NCBI GenBank assembly: GCA_963576735.1
Contig: OY755171.1
Location: forward strand, 2,356,001 to 2,420,000
Reading direction: 5' to 3'
DNA length: 64,000 bases
Origin: Bedellia somnulentella
Taxonomy: Eukaryota; Arthropoda; Insecta; Lepidoptera; Bedelliidae
The first letter of the stretch is position 1. Each line of letters starts with the position of its first letter. Positions 10,196-19,667 of this stretch are shown here, piece after piece. Both the position numbers and the translations under genes were made by a program. Below the pieces are notes generated by a model. That model was given only the letters and a program-made list of their open reading frames with translations, did no database searches and was not told the origin of the DNA.

Positions 10196-10758
10196 CATAC
10201 ATACATATACTCACGGCTGTAAATCCCTAGAAGGGGTAGCCAGTGCTAAGGAATTAGAAATTCCTCAGCCACTTTTGGAAATGTGAGTGGGGATAAGATG
10301 GTAAAAATAAAGGCCAATTTAAATCTTTTTGTTCATGAAAACCTCATGTGGGGATTATTACTAATAAATAAAGAATAAATAAAGTAAAGAAAAACTTCGA
10401 CACAGGCGGGAATCGAACCCGCGACCTCGGGTATACGCCCCGACGCTCTGCCAACTGAGCCACCGTGTCAATTGGCTGGCAGTGCGAAATTCTTCTATCC
10501 TTTATTTCTTTTACACGCTTAAGTAGTGTTTGCGTTTCCTACCTCCGAATTTTAACTAATTCGGAAGGCCACTTGTTTACTTTACTTACTTTTTACTTTA
10601 TTTATTCTTTATTTATTAAAAATAAAGGCTGTTGGTGATGGGCCTCCAACCGCATCGCCCAAAAATCCCTTAAAAGCCCCAATACCGTTAGTTGCCTTTT
10701 ACGTACACCCACCGGAAGAAATGGGGTAGTACTATTCTAAGCCGACACTACACAGCAT
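10196..10758 (-). mobile_element. Family A element (A1) interrupted by a family D retroposon
   Basis: The tail and 3' half occupy 10,196-10,314 and the 5' half 10,630-10,758 ('gtaagaaatggggtagtac' type head, 'aagccgacactacacagc'). The copy is otherwise intact, and the interruption point lies in 'taaaaataaaggc'. Confidence 0.88.
10315..10616 (-). mobile_element. Family D retroposon nested in family A, 13-bp TSD
   Basis: A 302-bp minus-strand insertion flanked by taaaaataaaggc at 10,302-10,314 and 10,617-10,629. The tRNA-like cassette (10,399-10,469) folds well: acceptor GACACGG pairs with CTGTGTC; D-stem GCTC/GAGC; 5-bp anticodon stem TCGGG/CCCGA; T-stem GCGGG/CCCGC. The loop GCGTATA would place GTA at the anticodon but has C, not U, at position 33. 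A T-run follows on the sense strand. The 5' side holds about 70 nt of leader ('ccgaattagttaaaattcgg') and an AATAAAG-rich block. Confidence 0.88.
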
Positions 10759-10759
10759 G

Positions 10760-12897
10760 AGTTTAAATGTAGGTAAAAATAGGTTCACTAACATGTTGAC
10801 CTACATTAGATATAAAAAGAGTTATAAAGAGTGCCTAGCATGTTCGTACCGAAAGGCGATGCATTAAATGGTCTCTGGAGAACCGCAGACGGGCGGAAGT
10901 CGGGCGACGCGGGTGTGTGGCGAGCCTACGAGTCTTCTTTGCCATTATTGCACATGGACCTTCTACATTCCCCAGCGTATTCTATCGACCTACTTTCCCG
11001 ATGTTTTTTCTATGCCAGATAAACTGTCTCAGCGCGATCAAAGATATTGGATGGATAAAGAAGAAAAAATATCGTTTAGACGGGAAACTAAGAGTATGTT
11101 CTTTTACTTTTCGAGTTATATGCTTACACGTGTCATGTTACCTATATAGGGTAGCAAAAGCTCAAGTAACTATATTGCCCAGCCAATATTCAAATTAAAT
11201 ATAAAGAATCGTAAAATAATGTCTCACTAATAAGATTATGCAATTCAACACCATCTAAATTCAGCCAACGACTTCGCAAACAAAACGTGTATCAAATAGA
11301 GCGAGTCATTATACGCTTCAATCTTTAGTTAATTTCCTAGATAATGTAGAAGGGATACAGTTTCAAAGGCATACTAGCGGCGACGATCTTCTTGTGAGCG
11401 CTGAATAGGATGTCTGAATAGCTGAATACCCCAGACACTGAAATGTATACTCGCTATACGGAGCATTAAAAGGTTTTTATGTTCATATTATGAACAGGTT
11501 TTCGTTCGCGGATATTTCTTTGTATATATTGAATTGCTATGATAAGTTCTTCACAATTGTAATGAATAGCAAACTAATTAAATTTGGTTTAGTAAATAAT
11601 ATTATATGTATTGTTCTTATGTATTTCAACAGCTAATCTTTTATAATAAATTGTTTCTATTTAAAAAAAAAGTTAGTGTGTAGTAGTAATTGTTAGTAGA
11701 TGTTAACATGGAAGCAAAAATAATCTGCAAATTTTAGTATATTATTTTAGTTATACTTTAAAAAAAACAACTACATATACTTACATGATACCGTTGAATT
11801 GATGACTAAGCATCATATAATAGTTTAGTATGAAAACAAAATAGGGTAAAGTGGCAGTATCAATCAAATCAAGCGAATTCATAAGGTGGAGCTACGCAGG
11901 GCTGGATTCAGAAGAAATAATATAATATTTAGCGTTTCCGGATTTATGAAACGTTTTATTCAAAATAGGTTGTTATTATATTATTTAATTGATCAGATAT
12001 AAATCTTTCATGGAATAGCAGACTCCTCTAAGGTATTGATTTTGTGTCAAAAAAGTAAAATAAAAATACTGTGTTTCACTCAGTTTACCACGCATCACAT
12101 AAAAATAACTTAATTGATCTTGATCCAAATTCTGTGAAGCTAGCTTCCATTGGCTTAGTATCTAGAACAATATTTAACCTGAATTTCGTAAGGGTTCCCA
12201 TAGCCGCTAGGGAAAGCTAGCGTAATAATAAAAACTTTTTTTATGTCTAGGCCAAATTGGATAATATAATAACTTAAGCCGTGCCCTACAACGATTCTGG
12301 GCGCCATTTATAATCCAGAGAGTAGCAGCGATTCGGTCGACTCGACACAGACTATATAGCTGTAATAAACTAAATTGGCACTGACAAAATGCGTGGCTAC
12401 CAACCTACTCTTTACCTTATATTGAACCATATAGAACTTAGCTTAATAGAAAGGAAACGAAGAATGTCAATTTCCGTAAACGATTCAGGATTCAATGTAT
12501 TTCAACTGACTTAACCAAAAGCAAATGTATGAATGATAAAAGTAAGAACATTGAATCAACCAATCAGGATGTAAGGATAACTTATTGTGACAACTAGTTT
12601 TAACCGGTTTCTTAAGCAATTTTTTGAGTGAGATACGTATGGATTCCGCTCTATTTAGTTAAATTCTTTATGTATCTAGGGTATTTAACTTATTTACTGT
12701 TTTATCTCATAAACACATATACAATCTACACCCACTGCCGGTTTTCTCTACTCAATTATTTATATATCTTATAGTTTAACTATCGCAGCTATTTGTTGTG
12801 TTGTTCTTTGAAAATAGAATTCGGCATCCCATATGAATAAATATAAAGTCACCATTTTCAGGATGTTTACGATAAATCTGGTTTTGTAAACGAATAG
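10760..12897. other. Unassigned 2.1 kb, one GC-richer patch
   Basis: The patch at 10,830-11,100 is less AT-rich and is open in more than one frame (e.g. 63 codons from 10,831), but no frame gives a recognisable domain. It could be an unrecognised exon or old transposon sequence. The remainder shows nothing I can name. Confidence 0.35.
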
Positions 12898-13137
12898 TGC
12901 TGTGTAGTGTTGACTTAGAATAACACTACCTCATTTCTTCCGGTGGGTGTACGTAAAAGGCGACTAACGGTATTGGGGCTTATAAGGAATATTTGGGCGA
13001 TGCGGTTGGTAACCCATCACCAATAACCTTTACCATCTTTTCCCCACGCAACTTCCAAAACTGGCTAAAGAATTTCTAATTCCTTAGCTCTGGCTACCCC
13101 TTCTATAAGGGATTTATAGCCGTGAGTATATGTATGT
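12898..13137 (+). mobile_element. Family A element; LINE inserted in its tail
   Basis: Plus-strand copy from 'gctgtgtagtgttgacttag' to 'tatagccgtgagtatatg', complete. Its TATG tail has been opened by the LINE at 13,138. Confidence 0.85.
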
Positions 13138-13910
13138 CTTCTCAAAATGGAACGAGTGAGTGAAGAATTTGGTCTTAAAATCAATCGCACAAAGACGCAG
13201 ATAATGATAGTAGACCGAGCAAACAATAACTTGCCAGAAGTAACCGAAATTGCTAATTGCAAAGTGGTGCAGTCTTACGTATACCTTGGCTCTCTAATAC
13301 TTAACAGCGGTGGTTGCGTTGATGACATCAAAAGACGCATGGCAATAGCGAGGAGCGCCATGGATAAGCTAAAAAAACTATGGCGGAATAAACACATCAC
13401 AAAAGCAACTAAGACCCGGCTCGTAAAAACACTTGTCTTCCCCATATTTTTGTATGCTGCCGAGACGTGGACACTGCGGGAAATAGAAAAGAAAAAGATA
13501 GATGCTCTGGAGATGTGGTGCTGGAGGCGAATGCTTGGAGTATCCTGGACCGAATATCGCACAAATGTGTCCATACTTCAGGAGCTTGGCATCAAGGAGC
13601 GTCTATCTGCTCTGGTGCAATCACGCATACTTAAGTTCTTCGGACACGTGTCGAGGCGGAATGGTGATTCCATTGAGCGCTTGGTTGTTCAAGGAAAGGT
13701 GGAAGGCACGAGACCACGTGGCAGATCACCCATGCGATGGACTGACCAGATTAAATCTGCTCTGGGCAGTCCATTAAATGAATGTGCCAGAAATGCTGCG
13801 AACCGGACCAGATGGCGAGACATCATTAGACGGGCAACTGCAGCCCCCGACCCTCCCTCATGAAGACCACGACCGCTCTGACAAGAGCGAAACGAATAAG
13901 AAGAAGAAGA
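13138..13910 (+). mobile_element. 5'-truncated RTE-like LINE 3' end
   Basis: A 773-bp insertion between two copies of tatgtatgt (13,129-13,137 and 13,911-13,919). Because the target is itself a TATG microsatellite, the duplication is suggestive only. The 3' UTR is very short and ends in an AAG-repeat ('aataagaagaagaaga'), as in RTE-clade elements. It also contains a small hairpin, 'cgctctgacaagagcg'. It has a different tail from LINE F. Confidence 0.75.
13147..13863 (+). pseudogene. LINE reverse transcriptase C-terminal region, 238 uninterrupted codons
   Basis: The reading frame starts just after where the catalytic YADD/FADD box would lie. It begins with the FGLKINRTKTQIM motif that follows that box, then YLGSLI, then FPIFLYAAETWTL, a WCWRRMLGVSWTEYRTN block and ILKFFGHVSRRNGD, ending with the GRSPMRWTDQIKSA motif. 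This order is characteristic of the C-terminal part of RTE-like LINE proteins. The endonuclease and most of the RT fingers and palm are missing through 5' truncation, so the product cannot be active. The absence of any stop or frameshift means the insertion is young. The ATG is internal to the parental ORF, not a true start. Confidence 0.82.
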
Positions 13911-14036
13911 TATGTATGTAAGTATGTTTGTAGACGAATAATAGTCGGAAAATGGAAAGCTCCGTTTACTCACTCATTAAAAAGCAGAACTATCTCATTT
14001 AACGATTATCATATCCTAAATCGTCAAATAACAATT

Positions 14037-14275
14037 CATATATATACTCACGGCCATAAATCCCAAAAATTGGTAGCCAGAGCTTCAGAGCTGGAAGCTC
14101 CTAAGGCACATTTGGAAGTTGATTGGGGAAAAGATGGTAAAAATAAAGTAAAGTTGGTGATGGGTTTCCAACCGCATCGCCCAAAAACCACTTAAAAAAA
14201 CCGCGATACCCTTAGTCGCCTCTTACGACACCCGTAGGTGGGAAGGGGTAGTATTCTAAGCCGGCAGTACACGGC
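14037..14275 (-). mobile_element. Family A element, diverged
   Basis: Minus-strand copy from 'tatatactcacggccataa' to 'aagccggcagtacacggc', with A2/A3 features and several private changes (e.g. 'agcttcagagctggaagctc'). Confidence 0.78.
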
Positions 14276-14350
14276 TACATTTTTTTAATACTTAATAGAA
14301 ACTGGTGTACCAACCGAACTGAGCAACAATCTCTAAAAAAGCATATAACA

Positions 14351-14458
14351 ACCAGAAGGGCAAGCACGAGCGGTGTTTAAACTAGTTATCTCGTGGGATA
14401 AAGCAGCCATCTCTTACGCACTTATTTAGTATCGTATACTGCCATCTCATTCTAACCT
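14351..14458. mobile_element. MITE family E, left part only
   Basis: Has the left TIR 'agaagggcaagcacgagc' and interior up to 'ctcattctaacctt', then breaks off. The right TIR is absent. Confidence 0.65.
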
Positions 14459-14673
14459 TGCTCTGCTGAAATAAAAGAAGACATTACACAAGAAACACCC
14501 ACACATAAAACGGGGTAGCTACTCGTATATGCTCAAATTAATTAGTATAAAACACGCAATCGAAAGGTTCGAGGCTTTCATGCGACTTTAATTCCCAATT
14601 ATTGAGCGGCTCGGGTCTGCGGTCGCTGTCACATGCTCACGTGCCAGTACGGTCGCCATCTACTTGATTCATA

Positions 14674-14876
14674 CATATACTCACAGCTGTAAATCCCTAG
14701 AAGGGGTAGCCAGAGCTAAGGAATTAGAAATTCCTCAGCCACTTTTGGAAATGTGAGTGGGGAAAAGTTGGTAAAAATAAAGGTTGTTGGTGATGAGTCT
14801 CCAACCGCATCGCCCAAAAATCCCTTTAAAGCCCCAATACCGTTAGTCGCCTCTTACGTACACCCATCGGTAGAAA
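14674..14876 (-). mobile_element. Family A element, 5'-truncated, 14-bp TSD
   Basis: Begins with the tail and '3' end 'ctcacagctgtaaatcccta' and stops at 'cacccatcggtagaa', so the ~35-nt head is missing. It is flanked by ctacttgattcata at 14,660-14,673 and 14,877-14,890. This copy shows directly that family A inserts by reverse transcription at a nick and can be 5'-truncated. Confidence 0.9.
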
Positions 14877-15137
14877 CTACTTGATTCATATTGAAACATT
14901 TTACAAATACCTAACATACTTATCTAATTTGTATGCTTTATGTTGTAATCTTGAAAAGACATTTGCAGAGCACAATACTGAAATAAAACCTGAAGTAAAT
15001 TAAGAAGAAACTCTGAAAATCTGTTCAAAGCCACTAATTACTGAGCATTTTCGTCAACTATGATTGTGGTTTGATGAAATTATGTGGTTGGCATACCATA
15101 GATGCTTTCTCATTACTATTTCTGCTTTTTATATTAC

Positions 15138-15371
15138 TTTATGAAAGGGCAGGATTTTCGCTGTTTTTGTGCGAATACACTGTCACATGACTAAGTATAA
15201 TTTAGCCATGTGGGTTTCCTCACGATGTTTTTCCGCACCATTGACATCCGGGATAAATTTACCACACATATGAGTTTAGAAAATACACCTTTGTGCAGGC
15301 CCTACTCGGGATTAAATCTCACTCCTGTCTGCATCATAGGTAGGCTTTCTATCCACTGAGCTATCACGGTA
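15138..15371 (-). mobile_element. Family C SINE, 3'-truncated, diverged
   Basis: Keeps the head (A-box side 'tatccactgagctatcacgg', B-box side degraded) and body ('cgaatacactgtcacatgac'), but the 3' hairpin and tail are gone. Confidence 0.72.
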
Positions 15372-16079
15372 ATTTCCTACTGATACAGATTTACAATAGC
15401 AGCACTAATACTAAGATAATTGCGCAATCTCATCAATTACTAAGTATGAAAAGAAAGTACAAAACAAGATAAGTACATTTCTGTCATGCATAATGTAACA
15501 CATTTCTGTTATATAATGCATGACAGAATATCTGAAATAATTATACTAGGAATGCGAAATCAAAGTGTGACCAAGTAAACGAATACGGGAATTCTCCCCA
15601 CGCAGGTTCGTGAGTCGCGTGTAACGTTTCAGGCTGAAGTAATATACCTCCAATGAAATGACACTCGTAAATCCTTCTTTTCATTTGTTTGCGCCTGTCA
15701 TTATGTTGTAAAAGTGTTGTAATGAATAAACACCCATTTGCCGAATAAACATTTTCTCAGTTTAAATCCCTATTGAAAACGAGTAGTCTTTAAATAAAAT
15801 CCCTAAGCGATAAATCTTGTAAAATTAATGTATATTGTTGTTACATTTATAGAGTGGGCTGCAATAAGAGAGAACGAGCTCTGACTGACGTGGAGGATTT
15901 ATACGGCTTTTCAGCTGAAATGCGCTAACAGTTTTATTATTAAGTGAAATTTCTACTTAGATTTGTTACAAGTATTAAATTTCTCAACTTATACATTAGA
16001 GATTTTTACCTCCATGCAAAGATTCAAACAATCTAAATATTAAAATACGCTGAAACGGAAAGAGTGCTTGATCTGGCGC
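15372..16079. other. Unassigned stretch
   Basis: Nothing identified. There is a short inverted duplication around 15,481-15,530 ('gtcatgcataatgtaac'/'ataatgcatgacag'). Confidence 0.35.
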
Positions 16080-16145
16080 TTTCCACGCAAACCCAGCAGC
16101 CAGCCATTGGATTGAGTCATAAAGTAACATTGACGTCATAGGACT
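16080..16145 (-). promoter_or_regulatory. Cluster of CCAAT, AP-1 and CRE-like sites
   Basis: Reading the minus strand, a perfect CRE palindrome TGACGTCA (16,131-16,138) is followed within about 35 bp by TGACTCA (AP-1 consensus) and CCAATGG (CCAAT box). The surrounding ~600 bp lacks known repeats and is less AT-rich than average. No coding exon can be tied to it. Motif co-occurrence could be chance. Confidence 0.35.
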
Positions 16146-16639
16146 GCCGCTGAAATATCGTCTTTCGAGCATCAAGCTGGAGATAAGTACGAAGTCCCCG
16201 CGCGTTACTTCCGGTGACAGATGACGACGCCGTGAAATTTCATTGTAGTATTTACAGTCCTCGTTTGTCACGGAAATAAACCTTCTTAGGATCGTCACGT
16301 ATGCTCGACTGTCGCACTTGTGAATTTGAAATGTGATTTTATACCGCATAAAGTCAGTATGTCGACGAAGAAACACATTTGAGTTTGTGTCTTAACTCCG
16401 TTTTCAAGTGTTGTATTTGTATAGCTTTCGATCAAATATCTGTGCCAATACTGCATTTCTAGTGGTAATTGAATGGTTGATAAGAACCTAAAATACTGAG
16501 CAGAGGTCCAATAACAAAATGATATAGTTGAACCCACGCACTATCTCATGTATTCAGAACGTTCGCCCAACTTTATGTTAGTAAATCTGGCGATACAGGG
16601 ACAATAGTATAATATAATTAGGTGCGTGAAGCACATAAA

Positions 16640-16677
16640 TATATAAGACCTGTGGAACGGTTAACTACTTCAGTCTG
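16640..16677 (+). promoter_or_regulatory. Candidate TATA + Inr core promoter
   Basis: TATATAAG at 16,640-16,647 is followed by a perfect arthropod initiator TCAGTC at 16,670-16,675. The initiator A lies 32 nt after the first T of TATA, which is the canonical spacing. No DPE is seen at +28. The first downstream ATG (about 16,812) opens only five codons, so the transcript, if any, would be noncoding, spliced, or from an LTR remnant. Confidence 0.4.
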
Positions 16678-17558
16678 ACTAATCTTCTTTCTAAACTGTA
16701 TAGCTACATTTAAGGTCGACATTAAGTAAAAAGTCGTTAATGAACTGCTCTTAAGTAAAGCTCTTGAGTGCAGTTTGTAAAAATTACTGCGAAGAATTTG
16801 AATATATTGTTATGGACGGACAAAAATGATAGTATTAAACAGGCGCAATTTTAGTATTATCATTAACAACTAAATTCGAGGTGCAGTAATAAAACAACTC
16901 CTTTTTTTCATTATTTTATATGTTTATTTACAAATGAATTGGAAAATTTAATAAGGTAATATAATTTTCAATAATGTTTTTTTGCTATATTTTCATGCAA
17001 AATTATCGTTCGTAAACTGACTTGGCAAGAAACCTTTTTTTACGAAATCCAGCGATGCAGACAAGCTTACGTAATTTGACACAAGTGCAGAACCTATAAG
17101 CCTTTCGGTGCCGGTATTTTAACGTTTCAACCATGGGTCAATTCACATTGTAAAAGGGGAGAAGGCGGTTTTATCGATTAGCTAAATGAAAACAGAAACG
17201 GAAATATATTTTTGTAAAAGTGTTGTAGAAGAAACGAAAATTGAAATGGTTGCTATGGTTGTACTAAAATGGAGCTTTGATTAGTTTAAAAAAAATACTT
17301 CTGGCTACTTACTGGCTAGGATAGCCGTTAGTATACACAAATAGGATGTTTTAGTATCAGACGAACTAAATACTGCAATCCATTTGGCGAAAGCGTCGTC
17401 CTAGTTTCACAGTTTAGTTCACCGAGATATTTCACTTTGAATGGTTTAACTGATAACTAGACTCTAGCTGGAATATTAATTACTGTTCTAAGACGTCCAA
17501 TGACCAGTCTTTGTAGCTAAAGGGATAACAGCAACACCGCCTCGTGTGCTTGTTTGAT
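16678..17558. other. Unassigned stretch downstream of the candidate promoter
   Basis: No ORF or family recognised. Confidence 0.4.
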
Positions 17559-17571
17559 ATAATCTATATCT

Positions 17572-17880
17572 TAATGTTTTTTTTTTTTGACATGAATTCC
17601 TCATGTGGGGATTATTACTTATAAATAAAAGATGTTATTAAAGGAAAGAAAAATTTCGACACTGGCGGGGTCCGAATTAGTTAAAATTCGGAGTTAGGAA
17701 ACGCAAACACTACTTGAACGTGTAAAAAAGAAACAAAGGATAGAGGAATTTCGCGCTGGATGCCAACTGACACTGTAGCTCAGTTGGTAGAGCGACGGCG
17801 GCGTATATCCGAAGGTCGCGGGTTCGAACCCCGCCAGTGTCGAAATTTTTCTTTCCTTTAATAACATCTTTTATTTATAA
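17572..17880 (+). mobile_element. Family D retroposon, self-inverted, 13-bp TSD
   Basis: A 309-bp insertion flanked by ataatctatatct at 17,559-17,571 and 17,881-17,893. The left ~90 bp is an inverted copy of the family's own 3' region: T-run, 'gacatgaattcctcatgtgg', then the sequence reading back into the tRNA acceptor. The rest is leader plus tRNA-like cassette (17,769-17,841, plus strand) plus 'ttctttcctttaataacatc'. The two ends share a 51-bp perfect inverted repeat. This is the structure expected from twin priming on one RNA. The cassette has good A and B boxes. Confidence 0.88.
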
Positions 17881-17930
17881 ATAATCTATATCTGTCTAAA
17901 GTGTATTCTGAAGAGAAGTTACAAAATAAT

Positions 17931-18187
17931 TGCCGTGTAGTGCCGGCTTAGAATGTCGCTACCCCTTTATACCCACGGGTGTCGTAAGAGGCGACTAGGG
18001 GTATTGGGGCTTTTTATGGGATTTTAGGACGATGCGGTTGGAGACCCATAACCAAAAACCTTTAATTTTACCATCTTTTCCCCACTTAACTTCCAAAAGT
18101 GGCTGAGAAATTTATAATTCCTTAGCTCTGGTTACCCCTTCTAGGGAAATATAGCCGTAAGTATATGTATGTATGTATGTATGTAAG
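17931..18187 (+). mobile_element. Family A element, subfamily A2
   Basis: Complete plus-strand copy from 'tgccgtgtagtgccggctta' to the TATG tail. The tail was the target for the MITE at 18,188. Confidence 0.88.
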
Positions 18188-18809
18188 GGCTTATTCCGAT
18201 TATCCACCCTAAAAAATCCTCCCTAAGTCGGATATTCGGAAACGCATGTCCGATTATCCACCCTGAACGGGGTGGATAATCGGAATTCATAATAAAATGT
18301 TTCTTCCGATTTTCTACCCTGCCTACGTACAGTCATTTACAGGAACATGTAAATTATTATTTATTGTGTGTCAGTGGTGAAAAGACCCTAAGTTTTAATT
18401 TTGTTATTTTTTGTTACGAGTTTCTTTCTTGTTATGGTTTCATTTGTCACAACAGTCAATTTAAATGGTTTTCACCCAAATCTACAGGTGCTTACCTGCA
18501 TTTTTTTTATTTTTTTTTTAAGATTACTTAAGTTTTTCGTTTAACAATAAATATTAAATTAAAACTTTCCACCAGGATAATTTTATTCAGACTGTAAGTA
18601 GGAAAGTAGGTATGTATATCTCTGTTGAAGTTTCTTGGACCAGGTTGTGAGTATGTTTCTGTGAATGACTGTACTTGGGGTAAAAAATCGGAAGAAACAT
18701 TTTATTATGAATTCCGATTATCCACCCCGTTCAGGGTGGATAATCGGACAGGCGTTTCCGAATATCCGACTTAGGGAGGATTTTTTAGGGTGGATAATCG
18801 GAATAAGCC
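18188..18809. mobile_element. Foldback MITE (family G), 8-bp TSD
   Basis: A 622-bp element with terminal inverted repeats of about 130 bp that are almost identical. They begin GGCTTATTCCGATTATCCAC. The repeats contain an inner palindrome (CCGATTATCCACCC / GGGTGGATAATCGG), so this motif occurs twice at each end. The flank tatgtaag is duplicated at 18,180-18,187 and 18,810-18,817. Eight-base duplications are typical of hAT and P superfamilies. The central 350 bp has no transposase. Near-identity of the arms implies recent mobility or gene conversion. Confidence 0.85.
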
Positions 18810-18855
18810 TATGTAAGTTACAAAACTTGGAAAGAGCTCATTCAGTAATTATATC

Positions 18856-19388
18856 ATACATACATATACTCACGCCATTAATTCCTATTGGGGTAGGCAG
18901 AGACTATCGATCGCCACTTCGTACGATCCTGACAAACCTCTCTAGCTTCGTTTACATCCATCAATCTTTTCATACATGCTCTTTTGTTCTTCATAACATA
19001 ACATAACATAAACATAACATAAACGTTCACGCCGAATATCCCCGAAGGGGTTGGCAGAGGTACTAATACTTCTGAACATCACGTGACTTTGTCACCTGGT
19101 GTTCAGAGTACCCACGTTTTGCATGGACAGTGTACTCACGTGATAGGGGGCAGGCCTATCGCCGTTTTGTACGAATACACTGTCACATGACTAAGTACAA
19201 CTCAGCCATGTGGGTTTCCTCACGATGTTTTCCCTCACCGTTAACAACCATGATAAATTAACCACACATATGTCTTTAGAAAAGACAAATTGGTGTAGGC
19301 CCGACCCAGGATTCGAACACTAGTCGCTTGCACGATAACCAAGTGTTCTACCCACTGGGCTATCACGGTTGTCTTTTGTTCTTCATAC
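18856..19388 (-). mobile_element. LINE F 3' end, split by SINE C
   Basis: Minus-strand LINE F terminus from 'actcacgccattaattccta' to 'catgctcttttgttcttcat', interrupted at 18,996 and resuming 'cttcatacttc' at 19,381. Nested order: F first, then C. Confidence 0.82.
18996..19372 (-). mobile_element. Family C tRNA-derived SINE, full length, 15-bp TSD
   Basis: A 377-bp reference copy flanked by cttttgttcttcata at 18,981-18,995 and 19,373-19,387. The sense strand (minus) starts ACAACCGTGATAGCCCAGTG, an A box (TAGCCCAGTGGG), then B box GTTCGAATCCTGG, then a body, and ends with the hairpin AACCCCTTCGGGGAT, GGCGTGAACG and a TTATG tail. No coding capacity; Pol III transcription is expected from the boxes. 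Confidence 0.93.
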
Positions 19389-19401
19389 TTCAATTATATC
19401 A

Positions 19402-19652
19402 TATACATACATACATACATATACTCACGGCTAAAAATCCCTAAAAGGGGTAGCCAGAGCTAAGGAATCAGAAATTCCTCAGCCACTTTTGGAAGTGGCG
19501 TGGGGAAAAGATGGTAAATTAAAGGTTGTTGATGATGAGTCTCCAACCGCATCGCCGAAAAATCCGTTAAAAACCCCAATACCGTTAGTCGCCTCTTACG
19601 TACACCCACCGGAGGAAATGGGGTAGTGCTATTCTAAGCCGACACTACACAG
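19402..19652 (-). mobile_element. Family A element, subfamily A1
   Basis: Complete minus-strand copy from 'catatactcacggctaaaaa' to 'aagccgacactacacag'. The mariner begins 16 bp beyond its head. Confidence 0.88.
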
Positions 19653-19667
19653 AAAATATATCATATA

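Noticed and set aside
10399..10469. Functional tRNA-Tyr gene (anticodon position GTA)
   Set aside because: The cassette folds, but the loop has C33 instead of U33, the sequence lacks typical tRNA-Tyr features (including an intron), and it lies inside a retroposed unit with a TSD.
15996..16376. 126-codon minus-strand open frame as a host gene
   Set aside because: No recognisable domain, no splice or homologous motif, and it overlaps another chance frame. Kept only as a possible regulatory region.
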